Shown here one piece after another: positions 8,103 to 15,917 of a DNA stretch of 39,720 bases. The stretch lies in assembly GCA_018239675.1 (NCBI GenBank), contig JAFEGX010000032.1:1-39720 (forward strand), written 5' to 3'. Within the stretch, counting starts at the first letter, position 1; each line of letters starts with the position of its first letter. A model generated the notes under the pieces. That model ran no database searches, was not told where the DNA came from, and saw nothing but the letters and a program-made list of their open reading frames with translations. This DNA comes from Verrucomicrobiota bacterium (lineage in GTDB: Bacteria > Verrucomicrobiota > Verrucomicrobiia > Opitutales > Opitutaceae). The position numbers and the translations under genes are program-made.

Positions 8103-10190
8103 GTGATTCGCCGCCTGCGTCCCCTCCTCCTCTTCGCCGCCCTGGGCGCGCTTCCCGCCCTCGGGGCGGACGCACCCGCCCAGCCCGTGTTCACGAGCGA
8201 GGAACCCACCTATTTCGACGGCCGCACCAAGGAGGCCGTCGGGGTCGGCCATGCCCAGCTCACCTATGGTGACCTGGTCGTCACAGCCGACGAGATTCGC
8301 TACCGCACCGACATCCACGTGGTGATCGCCCGCGGCCACGCCACGCTCACCCGCGGCGCCCGGCGGCTGCTGGCCGACACGCTCACATACCACCTCGACG
8401 ACGGCACCTATGAGGTCGAGAACCTCCGGATGGGCGAGTACCCGGTGTACCTGACCGGCACGAGCGCGACCGGTGACCGGAACTCCCTGACCGTGAACCA
8501 TGCGGAGGCCACCATCCAGGAGCCAGGCCCGTTCGTCCCGACCCTGCATGCCGACCGCCTGATCTACACACCCGGCCAGCGGCTTCGCGCGGAGAGCGCG
8601 AACGTCGGCGTCGGCGCGGTCCGTCCCGTGATCTTCGGCCGGTTCCAGCAGAACCTGAAGGAGCCGCTCATCTCGTATGTCTCGCTCACCGGCGGCTACC
8701 GCTCGTCGCTCGGCGTGACCCTCGACGCCGGCCTCCACCTGCCCGTCCAGCCCGGGCTGAAGCTCGGCGGCGACCTCGGCCTCTACACGCATCGCGGCGT
8801 CATGGTGGGCCCGTCCGGCACCTACGAGGGCACCGATCCCGAGTCCCCGCTGCACGGCTTCTTCAAGTCGGGTTTCATCCAGGACCATGGCGAGCGCCTG
8901 ACCGACGTGCTGGGTCGTCCGGTTCCCGCGAACCGCGGGTTCATCACGTGGGAGCACCGGCAGCTGATCACGCCCGACCTCACCCTGACCGGCCAGCTCA
9001 ATTACTGGAAGGACTCCGAGATCATCCGCGATTTCCGGCCCGACGCCTTCTTCCCGGTCCAGCAGCCCGACACCTATCTCGAGTCGGTCTACTCCGGCGA
9101 CAATTTCCTGGTGTCGCTCTTCGCGCGCTTCCAGCCGAACTCCTTCCAGTCGGTGCAGGAACGCCTGCCGGAGCTGCGCTTCGACCTGCTCCCGATCACG
9201 ATCGGTCCGGCCGTCACCGAACGGTTCAACGCCAGCGTCGCCGTCCTCCGGAATGATCCCGCCGGAGCCGGCACCGGTCCCACGAGCCGGCGTTTCGACG
9301 CCTATTACGGCCTGAGCCGCCTGTTCGCGCCGAACAACTGGTTCAGCTTCACGCCGGTGCTCGGCGGCCGCCTGACCTATTACGATCAGGCCACGGGCGG
9401 CCGGAGCACCTACACCCGCGCGCTCGGCGAGGTCGGCTTTGACGCGGCGGTCCGGGCCAGCGCGGTCTACGACTACAAGAACCCGGCCTGGCACATCGAC
9501 GGGCTCCGCCACCTGATCACGCCGCGGATCAGCTACCGCTACATCCCGCAGGCCGCCAAGGGCGCGGCCTACATTCCGCCGGTCGACACCCAGACTTTCA
9601 GCACCTATCTCCAGCCGCTCGGACTGGGGGCCATTCGCAACATCGACGACCTCCAGCGCACGAACACGCTTCGGGTCGGCCTGGACAACACGCTGCAGAC
9701 CCGCGACGACGAATACGGCTCGCGCGATCTCCTGGTGCTGAACCTGGCCGCCGACTTCCGCTACGACCGCAAGCCGGCGGACCGCGAACTGTCGGAGATT
9801 CACACGGAGTTCGCCCTGATGCCGGCGCGGTGGATGCAGCTCGACGCCTACACGACCTTCGCCCCGCAGACCTTCAAACTGAGCGAATTCAACACCGGCC
9901 TGACAATCCACGACGGCCAGGCGTGGTCCGCCCGCGTCGGCAGCAACTTCCTGCGCCACCAGATCGACAACTACCAGCTCGACGGGGCGGCCCGCCTGAA
10001 CGAGGTGTACGACGCGGTCGTGCGGCTCGAGTACGACATCCGCAAGCACCGCTTCAACGAGCAGGCTTACGGCATCCGGCAGAAAATCTCCAACGTGTGG
10101 CTCGCGGAATACACCTTCACGCTCTACGACGGCCCGCGGCGCGAAAGCCGGGTCGGGTTCAACGTGCGCGTCACCGCCCTCGCGTTCTAG
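8103..10190 (+). CDS. lptD: LPS-assembly outer-membrane protein LptD-like (OstA)
   Basis: From GTG 8103 the protein has 695 residues. It opens with a signal peptide (VIRRLRPLLLFAALGALPAL, cleaved near residue 22), an OstA/LptA-like periplasmic domain (about 35-140; YFDGRTKEAVGVGHAQL, then repeated beta-strand patterns such as ADEIRYR) and a large C-terminal beta-barrel (about 180-695) ending in Phe. LptD inserts lipopolysaccharide into the outer leaflet with the lipoprotein LptE. The open frame extends upstream to 7971, but that segment has no signal-peptide character and overlaps ppc, so 8103 is preferred. I find no cysteine in this 695-residue product, so it cannot form the inter-domain disulfides that activate E. 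coli LptD. rsmB begins 4 bp downstream. LPS biology is supported by lpxI at 31539. A related organic-solvent-tolerance barrel is a weaker alternative. Confidence 0.85.
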   Translation: MIRRLRPLLLFAALGALPALGADAPAQPVFTSEEPTYFDGRTKEAVGVGHAQLTYGDLVVTADEIRYRTDIHVVIARGHATLTRGARRLLADTLTYHLDDGTYEVENLRMGEYPVYLTGTSATGDRNSLTVNHAEATIQEPGPFVPTLHADRLIYTPGQRLRAESANVGVGAVRPVIFGRFQQNLKEPLISYVSLTGGYRSSLGVTLDAGLHLPVQPGLKLGGDLGLYTHRGVMVGPSGTYEGTDPESPLHGFFKSGFIQDHGERLTDVLGRPVPANRGFITWEHRQLITPDLTLTGQLNYWKDSEIIRDFRPDAFFPVQQPDTYLESVYSGDNFLVSLFARFQPNSFQSVQERLPELRFDLLPITIGPAVTERFNASVAVLRNDPAGAGTGPTSRRFDAYYGLSRLFAPNNWFSFTPVLGGRLTYYDQATGGRSTYTRALGEVGFDAAVRASAVYDYKNPAWHIDGLRHLITPRISYRYIPQAAKGAAYIPPVDTQTFSTYLQPLGLGAIRNIDDLQRTNTLRVGLDNTLQTRDDEYGSRDLLVLNLAADFRYDRKPADRELSEIHTEFALMPARWMQLDAYTTFAPQTFKLSEFNTGLTIHDGQAWSARVGSNFLRHQIDNYQLDGAARLNEVYDAVVRLEYDIRKHRFNEQAYGIRQKISNVWLAEYTFTLYDGPRRESRVGFNVRVTALAF

Positions 10191-10194
10191 CCCC

Positions 10195-11394
10195 ATGAGC
10201 GTGGTGGGCAGCCAGCGGCAGGTCTTCCTCGGCCTGCTGCGTCAGCTTCAGCCGCACTGGCGCCGCGATCCCGCGCTGCCCGCGCGCCTCCAGCGCCTGC
10301 TGGCCGGCGAACGGCGTTTCGGCGGCCGCGACCGCCGGCTCTACCGCGAGCTGGTCTACACGACGCTCCGCTATCTTCCCTGGATCGAGCCCGAGCTCGA
10401 CCACGACGCCGGCCGCGCCGCGGTCATCACGGCCTGGCTGGCCGCCGACACGCGTGACACCCACGCCTACCGCGCCGGCTTGTGCGGCGACTGGCCGGAA
10501 ATTGCGTCGCTCGCAGGCCGCGCCGCGAATCTGGCAAAGGATCCCGCCGTCCTCCTCCCCGCCTGGTTTCGCGAACACGCACCCGCGGTGTTCGAGCCGG
10601 TCGAGCTCGAGGTCCAACTGGCCCGGGCGCCCCTTTGGCTCCGACTCCAGACCGACAACCCGGACGAGGTCGCGGCCGAGCTCTCCAGCCTGGGCTGGAC
10701 CTGGACATCGTCGGATGTTTGCCCCGCCGCCTGGAGGCTCGAGGGCGAGGTCGATGTCACCAAGACGCGGTCGTTCCAAGCCGGCCAGGTCGAAGTCCAG
10801 GATCTCGGTTCGCAAATGGTGCTGCTCAGTGCCGGCGTGGTTCCCGGCGAGCGCTGGCTCGATGCCTGTGCCGGGGCTGGCGGCAAGGCCGTCCAGTTAG
10901 CCCGGCTGGTGGGCGCCGGCGGCCGCGTCGACGCCCACGACATCCGTCCGGCCGCCCTCGCCGAGCTCAAGCACCGCGCGGATCGCGCCGGATTGGGCAA
11001 TATTGCCGTGGTCGCTCGGACTCCCAGCGGAACTTTCGATGGCGTCCTGTTGGACGCCCCGTGCAGTGGCACCGGCACCTGGCGGCGCGCACCCCACCTC
11101 AAGTGGGTCACGACACCCGCGTTCGTCGCCGAGCGCGCGCGCCTGCAGGGGCGCCTGCTCGACCAGTTTGCCGGCGCGGTGAAGCCGGGCGGCCGCCTCG
11201 TCTACGCCACCTGCTCCTTGAGCCGGGAGGAAAATGAAGCGGTCGTGGAGGCTTTTCTCTCCCGGAACATGAGCTTCGTCCTCGAGCCGCCAGCCGCGAC
11301 CTTCGGCTTTGCGACGACCGGTGCCGGCCTGACGATCCTGCCTTCGCGTCACAACACCGATGGTTTCTACGCCGCCCACCTGCGCCGCCGTTGA
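10195..11394 (+). CDS. rsmB: 16S rRNA m5C methyltransferase RsmB-like
   Basis: A 399-residue SAM-dependent RNA (cytosine-5) methyltransferase. The N-terminal about 130 residues are helical and resemble the NusB-type RNA-binding domain of RsmB. The C-terminal Rossmann domain shows the SAM loop LDACAGAGGKA (222-232), motif IV DAPCSGTG with Cys290, and motif VI YATCS with Cys340, giving the two-cysteine mechanism of this family. Cys340 is the expected nucleophile and Cys290 assists product release. E. coli RsmB is 429 residues and methylates C967 of 16S rRNA. The exact target here is inferred. The ATG lies 4 bp after the lptD stop, so the two are probably cotranscribed. Other NOL1/NOP2/Sun members such as RsmF are less likely because of the NusB-like N-terminus. 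Confidence 0.87.
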   Translation: MSVVGSQRQVFLGLLRQLQPHWRRDPALPARLQRLLAGERRFGGRDRRLYRELVYTTLRYLPWIEPELDHDAGRAAVITAWLAADTRDTHAYRAGLCGDWPEIASLAGRAANLAKDPAVLLPAWFREHAPAVFEPVELEVQLARAPLWLRLQTDNPDEVAAELSSLGWTWTSSDVCPAAWRLEGEVDVTKTRSFQAGQVEVQDLGSQMVLLSAGVVPGERWLDACAGAGGKAVQLARLVGAGGRVDAHDIRPAALAELKHRADRAGLGNIAVVARTPSGTFDGVLLDAPCSGTGTWRRAPHLKWVTTPAFVAERARLQGRLLDQFAGAVKPGGRLVYATCSLSREENEAVVEAFLSRNMSFVLEPPAATFGFATTGAGLTILPSRHNTDGFYAAHLRRR

Positions 11395-11439
11395 TCTTCG
11401 GGGCCAGGCGGCACGACTAAGGCATCGTGAAAAGAGGGA

Positions 11440-11581
11440 TAGCCGCAAGGAGTCGCAGAAGGCGCAAGAATTCGCAACTGGAGCAAGGTGCCCCAGTCGA
11501 GCCGTGCGCCGAAGCATCCGGACTTTCCTCTTGGAGCCTGGCATTGTATTTATCTGCGCCTTTTGAGCTTCTTTGCGGCTA
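11440..11581. repeat. Intergenic repeat, copy B of the ~145-bp family
   Basis: The left end TAGCCGCAAGGAGTCGCAG and right end CTTTGCGGCTA (11571-11581) form inverted termini. CGCA(A/G) units recur every 9-10 bases in the left arm (11444-11479). The interior is more diverged than in A and C but keeps the order of blocks (GTGCCC, AAGCAT.CG, TTGGAGC.TGG, TATCTGCGCC) in the same orientation as copy A. It begins 45 bp past the rsmB stop codon. No coding potential is evident. Confidence 0.72.
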
Positions 11582-11792
11582 CACGATTGCTTGATCCGCC
11601 CCATCCCGCCGCCACCCACGCATGCCGCGCGAAAAATCTGTCCGATTGGACCGAATCTGTCGGAGCAGGCAGCAACGAGGAAGTTCCGCCTGAACGATGG
11701 GCGGATTACCAGCGGTCAGAATTCTTATGGGCGTGAAATCTTCGGGGTAGAATTTCCCTTGCCGCGCCCGCCGCCGCGCCAACCATCAGGCC
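11582..11792. other. Leader region upstream of scpA; weak promoter candidate
   Basis: This is the rest of the 398-bp gap between rsmB and scpA. It holds a TAGAAT hexamer (11748-11753) in a locally AT-richer stretch that could serve as a -10 box, with only a poor -35 match (TTATGG, 17 bp upstream). No ribosome-binding site of AGGAG type precedes the GTG start. No RNA gene or ORF is supported here. Confidence 0.25.
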
Positions 11793-12575
11793 GTGGTTCC
11801 TGACACCGACTACCGCATCAAGCTCCAGGTCTTCGAAGGCCCGCTCGACCTCCTGCTTTTCCTCATCCGGAAAAACGAGCTGGATATCTACGACATCCCG
11901 ATCGAGTCGGTCACGCGGCAGTACATCGACGCACTCCACGCCATGCAGCAGCTTGATCTCGATGTGGCGGGCGAGTTTTTCGTGATGGCCGCCACCCTGA
12001 TGGAGATCAAGAGCCGCATGCTCCTGCCCAAGGGTCAGCACGCCATCGACCCGAACGCCGAGGACGAGGAACTCGACCCGCGGTGGGAACTGGTCCACCA
12101 GCTCCTCCAGTACAAGAAGTTCAAGGAGGCCGCCGCGAAGCTCAACGAGCTGGTGACGAATCGCCGGGACCTGATGGAACGCTACGTTTCCTCGCTTTCG
12201 GCCGACCTGCTCGAGCGACCGCTCAAGGGGGTCGACCGCATCGAGCTCTGGAACGCCTTCAACATCGTCCTGCGCCGCCTCGCGGAAAAGCTGGTGGTCG
12301 GTGAGATCCACGACGAACAGGTGACGGTATCGGACCAGATGGAGTATCTCCTCGAGCGTTCCCGCACCGAAAAGTCGTTCCGTTTCACCGATCTGTTCCC
12401 GGGCCCGGTCTCCCTCCGCAAACTCGTCGCCACGTTTCTTGCGATGCTCGAACTGGCGCGCCTCAAGCGACTTCGGCTCCGGCAGGATGAGGCCTTCGCC
12501 GATATCTTCTGCGACGCCAGCGAGCCGGAAAACCCACTTGAAACTGCGGCAAACCCCAGCACGGTCACCGCGTGA
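11793..12575 (+). CDS. scpA: Segregation and condensation protein A
   Basis: A 260-residue kleisin. ScpA bridges the SMC head domains and, together with ScpB, forms the bacterial condensin that compacts and segregates chromosomes. The N-terminus has the family signature: YRIKLQVFEGPLDLLLFLI (7-25), followed by the helical SMC-neck-binding segment (NELDIYDIPI, then EFFVMAATLMEIKSRMLLP). The acidic linker (NAEDEELD) and C-terminal winged-helix region (about 180-250) are also present. The GTG start at 11793 gives the usual short leader before the conserved core. The 3' end overlaps the next small gene by GTGA (12572-12575). scpB, often next to scpA, is not in the window. Confidence 0.95.
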   Translation: MVPDTDYRIKLQVFEGPLDLLLFLIRKNELDIYDIPIESVTRQYIDALHAMQQLDLDVAGEFFVMAATLMEIKSRMLLPKGQHAIDPNAEDEELDPRWELVHQLLQYKKFKEAAAKLNELVTNRRDLMERYVSSLSADLLERPLKGVDRIELWNAFNIVLRRLAEKLVVGEIHDEQVTVSDQMEYLLERSRTEKSFRFTDLFPGPVSLRKLVATFLAMLELARLKRLRLRQDEAFADIFCDASEPENPLETAANPSTVTA

Positions 12576-12826
12576 GCCCAAAGAAAAAGAAACGTCCCGT
12601 CCGCTCCGCCGGCCTGCTTGGCCTCGGCTTGGACAACGCCGACGGACATAAGCGTATCACTACTGGCGAGAAGTTTGCGATTGTCGGCGGCTCGGAGGAG
12701 ACTCACGGCCGAATGACCGAGACGGTGATCAAGACCTTCGAGGAGCTCAAGCACCGCGGCAAGAAGCTCGAGGAAGTTGAACCGAAGGAACTTGCCGAGA
12801 TCGTGCATCGCTCCACCCCGCCATAA
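12572..12826 (+). CDS. Small basic hypothetical protein coupled to scpA
   Basis: An 84-residue protein starting at a GTG that overlaps the scpA stop codon, which argues for a real, translationally coupled gene. The N-terminus is very basic (SPKKKKRPVRSAG). The middle contains GLGLDNADGHKRITTGEKFAIVGG in two overlapping parts, and the C-terminal half (about 45-80) is a charged amphipathic helix (TETVIKTFEELKHRG, then EEVEPKELAEIVH). No membrane segment, signal peptide or cysteine is present. I do not recognise the family. The basic tail suggests contact with nucleic acid or an acidic partner, and the position beside scpA makes chromosome maintenance possible, but that is only inference. Confidence 0.7.
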   Translation: MSPKKKKRPVRSAGLLGLGLDNADGHKRITTGEKFAIVGGSEETHGRMTETVIKTFEELKHRGKKLEEVEPKELAEIVHRSTPP

Positions 12827-12895
12827 TATTCCGCTGACACGTTTGCTTCTTGGCCAATTTCAAATCATCTGCATCGTCATCGCTAGATCACTCCC

Positions 12896-13222
12896 ATGTC
12901 TGAAAAGATTTCCAACCTGACCACCGATACCTTCAAGGCGGCCGTGACGTCCTCAGCGACTCCGGTCCTCGTCGATTTCTGGGCCCCGTGGTGTGGGCCC
13001 TGCAAGGCGATCGCCCCGATCCTCGAGGAGCTCGCCACCGAACTCGACGGCAAACTGAAGATCGCGAAGGTCAATATCGACGAGAACGACGGCGTCGCCG
13101 TCGAGTACGGCATTCGCGCCATCCCGACGATGCTGCTGTTCAAGGGCGGTCAGGTCGCCGAGCAGATCGTCGGCATGATGCCGAAGGCCGCGCTCAAGAC
13201 GAAGATCGCCGCGCATCTCTGA
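12896..13222 (+). CDS. trxA: Thioredoxin
   Basis: A 108-residue cytoplasmic thioredoxin, which reduces protein disulfides with electrons from thioredoxin reductase. The redox site WCGPC lies at 32-36 inside VDFWAPWCGPCKAIAP, and the cis-proline loop is seen in IRAIPTMLLF. The length is that of classical TrxA, with no signal peptide. The ATG at 12896 is chosen because the product then matches the family N-terminus. It is 69 bp downstream of the small scpA-coupled gene and is closed by a strong terminator at 13255-13282. Confidence 0.97.
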   Translation: MSEKISNLTTDTFKAAVTSSATPVLVDFWAPWCGPCKAIAPILEELATELDGKLKIAKVNIDENDGVAVEYGIRAIPTMLLFKGGQVAEQIVGMMPKAALKTKIAAHL

Positions 13223-13254
13223 CGCAGCGCGTTTCCACGCTGCTATGACCCTCG

Positions 13255-13282
13255 GGCCCGCCCTCCGGCGGGCCTTTTGTTT
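13255..13282 (+). terminator. Rho-independent terminator of trxA
   Basis: A perfect 8-bp GC stem (GGCCCGCC 13255-13262 with GGCGGGCC 13267-13274), a CTCC loop and the tail TTTTGTTT (13275-13282) lie 33 bp after the trxA stop. This is the clearest intrinsic terminator in the window. Confidence 0.9.
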
Positions 13283-13391
13283 GGGTCGTCAGGTCGGGAC
13301 CCATGAAGACGAGTGCCCCACTCGCCGACATCCAAGCGAGGTGAAGGCGTCCCGCACCCAACCACGGACCAATTGAGCGCATGCAATAATG

Positions 13392-13538
13392 GTACAGCCG
13401 CAAAAAGGCGCAAAGAGCGCAGATCAATCCGATCCCAACTCCAGCGGCAGAGGGATCGTATACCTCGGTTTATTGCCTTGCTAGGGCGCAGCGCTGCGGC
13501 GACGAGTCTCTGCGCTTTTTGCCCTTTTTTGCGGCTAC
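13392..13538. repeat. Intergenic repeat, copy C of the ~145-bp family
   Basis: The left end GTACAGCCGCAAAAAGGCGC and right end TTTTTTGCGGCTAC (13525-13538) form inverted termini with 9-10-base CGCAA periodicity. Its reverse complement aligns with copy A along the whole length, so it lies in the opposite orientation to A. It is in the 334-bp gap between the convergent trxA and menA genes. The edge is 18 bp from the menA stop codon, the same spacing as copy A to ppc. Between the trxA terminator and this repeat (13283-13391) I see nothing notable. Confidence 0.82.
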
Positions 13539-13556
13539 AAGTTTTGTTGAGATGCT

Positions 13557-14444
13557 CTAGCGCATGATCAGTCCGAAGGTCAGCAGCGCGGCATAAAGCG
13601 CGAGCAGCTTGCCGGTGTCGCCCAAGAGTTGGATTTGTGCGGCGGGCTCCGCCTCGGTCTGAAGGCGTCGGAAGTGGCGCCACGCAACCGGCAGCAACCC
13701 GACCGGAACCAGCCTCCATGGCTGATGATCCCGCAGAGCCAGCCAGAGCGGGACGACCACCAGCGCGACGATCAACGAAAGCCCAAACTGGCCCTGTGCG
13801 AAGCCGCGGCCAAATCGTACCACCAGAGTACGCTTGCCCGCGGCCCGGTCGGTTTCGACATCCCGATAATTGTTAACGACCAGGATGTTTGTCGTCAGCA
13901 GTCCGATTGGCACCGCCGCCAGCAGGGCGTCGCCGGACACCCGGCCGGCTTGGACGAAGTACGTCGCTCCCACCGCAACGAGACCGAAGAACCCAAACAC
14001 GAAAACATCGCCGAGGCCGTGATAGCCCAGCGGCCAGGGTCCGCCCGTGTACGCGATGCCGCAAAGAATACTGGCCACCCCGATCGCGACGAGCCAAGGG
14101 CCGCCCCACGCGATCAATCCCAGTCCGCAAAGAAACGAGGCGGCAAACGCCAGCCACATCGCGACACGCATGGTGCCGGGGGCAATCAAGCCCGCCGCCA
14201 CGGCCCGCCGGGGCCCCACCCGCGCGGCGGTGTCGGCGCCCTTCACAAAGTCGTAGTAGTCGTTCGCGAAATTGGTCCCGATCTGGATCAACAACGAGAA
14301 TCCAAGGCACAGCCCCGCCGCGCGCGCATCGAAACGTCCGTCCTTCCATGCCAACCCCGACCCCACCAGCACCGGTGCCACGGCGGCCGGCAACGTGCGC
14401 GGGCGGGCGGCATGCAGCCAGGTCTTCCAGATGGGCTCGGACAT
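13557..14444 (-). CDS. menA: 1,4-dihydroxy-2-naphthoate polyprenyltransferase
   Basis: A 295-residue UbiA-superfamily membrane protein. MenA attaches the polyprenyl tail to 1,4-dihydroxy-2-naphthoate in menaquinone synthesis. Two Asp-rich diphosphate-binding motifs are visible: [11 protein letters not shown] (61-71) and [17 protein letters not shown] (191-207). The rest is almost entirely hydrophobic helices (for example [11 protein letters not shown] and [15 protein letters not shown]). The start is set at ATG 14444 ([10 protein letters not shown]), because the upstream open frame to 14723 overlaps acyP and does not match the family. acyP ends 7 bp upstream, so acyP-menA is probably one transcript. 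Other men genes are absent. A UbiA-type enzyme for another quinone is the main alternative. Confidence 0.9.
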   Translation of the reverse strand: MSEPIWKTWLHAARPRTLPAAVAPVLVGSGLAWKDGRFDARAAGLCLGFSLLIQIGTNFANDYYDFVKGADTAARVGPRRAVAAGLIAPGTMRVAMWLAFAASFLCGLGLIAWGGPWLVAIGVASILCGIAYTGGPWPLGYHGLGDVFVFGFFGLVAVGATYFVQAGRVSGDALLAAVPIGLLTTNILVVNNYRDVETDRAAGKRTLVVRFGRGFAQGQFGLSLIVALVVVPLWLALRDHQPWRLVPVGLLPVAWRHFRRLQTEAEPAAQIQLLGDTGKLLALYAALLTFGLIMR

Positions 14445-14451
14445 GGCGGGG

Positions 14452-14727
14452 TCAGCGGATCTCAAAGCCGGAAAACTGTCCCGTCCGTTTTCCTCCCGAC
14501 CGTTCCGTCTTCCGAATGTGCCCGTGCATGCGTTCCTCAACTGCCGCGACAAATGCGTCGATTTCGGATCGCCGGCCTTCCACCTCCACCTGGACACGGC
14601 CATCCGTGAGGTTTTGCACATAACCGGCCACCTCGAACTCCTTCGCCACTTGCAATGTCGTGTATCGAAATCCCACGCCTTGCACTCGGCCGCTGAAGAA
14701 AATCGTCTCGTGATGCACTTCAACCAT
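14452..14727 (-). CDS. acyP: Acylphosphatase
   Basis: With start at ATG 14727 the product has 91 residues, the classic acylphosphatase size. The enzyme hydrolyses carboxyl-phosphate bonds in small molecules such as 1,3-bisphosphoglycerate. The signature FFSGRVQGVGFRYTTLQVA contains catalytic Arg21, and GYVQNLTDGRVQVEVEG contains catalytic Asn39. An upstream in-frame ATG at 14787 would add 20 residues that lie outside the fold. menA follows 7 bp downstream. The divergent gene at 14840 leaves a 112-bp promoter region. Confidence 0.93.
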   Translation of the reverse strand: MVEVHHETIFFSGRVQGVGFRYTTLQVAKEFEVAGYVQNLTDGRVQVEVEGRRSEIDAFVAAVEERMHGHIRKTERSGGKRTGQFSGFEIR

Positions 14728-14839
14728 CGCCGGAAACCTGTCCAACCGAGCGCGTTGCTTCAATCCACAATCGGATGCGGACGGCACATGATTTAGATTT
14801 GCGTTTCAGCAGGGCGCGGACTCTTTTTCCGCACATTCA

Positions 14840-15520
14840 ATGAGTGATTTTGACACTGACGGTGGTCTGGAAGGTGACTGGGAAGACCGCGGCGAACTGG
14901 CTTGGAACGAGTTCGATTGGGAGCGCTACCTCCGGGAGCAGGACGACAGCATTCACCGTTACCTTGGGTTTTACGAGGCCTTCCGCGGCACGCCAAATCG
15001 CATTGATGTCGTGGCGGAGCAGATGGGCTGGGACCAGGGCACGTGGGCTGAGGAGGACGAGGATCCGGGCGACGAGGAACTCGCCAGCGAGCCCGCGGAC
15101 CGGCCCGAGCCCGAGATCTACACCCTGCACAAAAACCCGATCTTCATCGCGACCAAGGCCATTTACCTGAGCCTTAAACGCCCGTGGGAACTCACGGCCG
15201 GAGATGCGGCCAAGGTGCCGCCGGCCTTGGCGCTGGGATTTCTGGCTTCGCTCCATCGGGGTGAGGAACAGGCCGTGCAGGCCATCCATGCGCTGGATTT
15301 CGGCGACTACGCGATGGCAGTCAGCCTGTTCAAGCGCGCCCTCAGCGCGCTCAACCAGTCCCTTTCGCTTCTCAACGCGGATTCCGCCCAGACGCATCGG
15401 ACGGTGCGCGAATTCCGGGACCAGGCGCTGCCGGCGCTCTTTGACCTGCGCGAGATCTGGCTGCGCGTGATTGCCGAGTGTCGCGACGAGCTGGATCGCC
15501 CGGTGGACGAGGAGAGCTGA
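14840..15520 (+). CDS. Hypothetical acidic helical protein
   Basis: A 226-residue protein I cannot assign to a family. The first about 95 residues are strongly acidic (SDFDTDGGLEGDWEDRGE; later EEDEDPGDEELASEPAD). The second part (about 95-215) looks all-helical, with a mid-segment YTLHKNPIFIATKAIYLSLK followed by Ala/Leu-rich helices (LALGFLASLHRGEEQAVQ; MAVSLFKRALSALNQSL). There is no signal peptide, transmembrane segment or cysteine cluster. Codon use matches the neighbours. ATG 14840 is preferred because the acidic N-terminus starts there. It stands alone between the divergent acyP-menA operon and tRNA-Ser. Confidence 0.7.
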   Translation: MSDFDTDGGLEGDWEDRGELAWNEFDWERYLREQDDSIHRYLGFYEAFRGTPNRIDVVAEQMGWDQGTWAEEDEDPGDEELASEPADRPEPEIYTLHKNPIFIATKAIYLSLKRPWELTAGDAAKVPPALALGFLASLHRGEEQAVQAIHALDFGDYAMAVSLFKRALSALNQSLSLLNADSAQTHRTVREFRDQALPALFDLREIWLRVIAECRDELDRPVDEES

Positions 15521-15628
15521 GGCACGGCTGGTCGGGCGACCCGCCGCCGATCCAAAGTCGGAGATCAATTCCGCGGCCCAGCCGCAGCCACCTGCCATTC
15601 GACTTGCGTCGTTCGACCCAGACCGCGG

Positions 15629-15653
15629 GGCGGATTGGATAGCGAAATCCGCC
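15629..15653 (+). terminator. Stem-loop between the 14840 gene and tRNA-Ser
   Basis: GGCGGATT (15629-15636) pairs perfectly with AATCCGCC (15646-15653) across a 9-base loop. It lies 108 bp past the stop of the acidic hypothetical gene and 43 bp before the tRNA. Only a short, mixed T-rich tail follows (TTGCACTTT), so terminator function is possible but unproven. Confidence 0.35.
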
Positions 15654-15696
15654 TTGCACTTTCGGGTGCGAGCGTTTGCCTGAGCGGTCCTGATAC

Positions 15697-15788
15697 GGAG
15701 GGGTGGCCGAGTGGTCTAAGGCAGGGCTTTGCTAAAGCCCCATACGGGTTAAACTGTATCGGAGGTTCGAATCCTCTCCCCTCCGCCA
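15697..15788 (+). tRNA. tRNA-Ser (anticodon GCU)
   Basis: The acceptor stem GGAGGGG (15697-15703) pairs with CCCCTCC (15778-15784), followed by discriminator G and an encoded CCA (15786-15788). The D arm contains GCCGAGTGGTCTAAGGC. The anticodon stem GGGCT/AGCCC encloses loop TTGCTAA with anticodon GCT. The long variable arm and the GGTTCGAATCC T arm fit a class II serine tRNA reading AGC/AGU. Confidence 0.97.
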
Positions 15789-15881
15789 TCCTACGCTCCT
15801 GGCGGAGCTTCGGATGGCACAGTCATCGAAATCGACGCCAGAACCGTAGCATGGCGCCCTTCGTGGCCTTACCCGCAATAA

Positions 15882-15916
15882 GAGGGCGCGCCCTCCGAAG
15901 CTTCAGCGAAGGAGGG
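15882..15916. repeat. Nested palindromes at the 3' end of ahcY
   Basis: GAGGGCGCGCCCTC (15882-15895) is a perfect 14-base palindrome. Overlapping it, CCCTCC (15891-15896) pairs with GGAGGG (15911-15916), and the loop can form CTTC/GAAG. The outer stem ends one base before the ahcY stop codon (15918-15920, minus strand). A similar sequence, CTCCTGGCGGAGCTTCGGA, occurs just after the tRNA (15797-15815). There is no T-run, so this is better described as REP-like than as a sure terminator. Confidence 0.4.
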
Positions 15917-15917
15917 A

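Noticed and set aside
7990..8175. N-terminal extension of PEP carboxylase
   Set aside because: The added 62 residues are Arg/Gly-rich, unlike any Ppc N-terminus, and overlap the divergent lptD gene; ATG 7989 is the better start.
7986..10196. Open frame of 736 codons antisense to lptD
   Set aside because: It is a GC-rich shadow frame with Arg/Val/Gly-heavy composition and no family similarity, while the sense strand has a signal peptide and barrel pattern.
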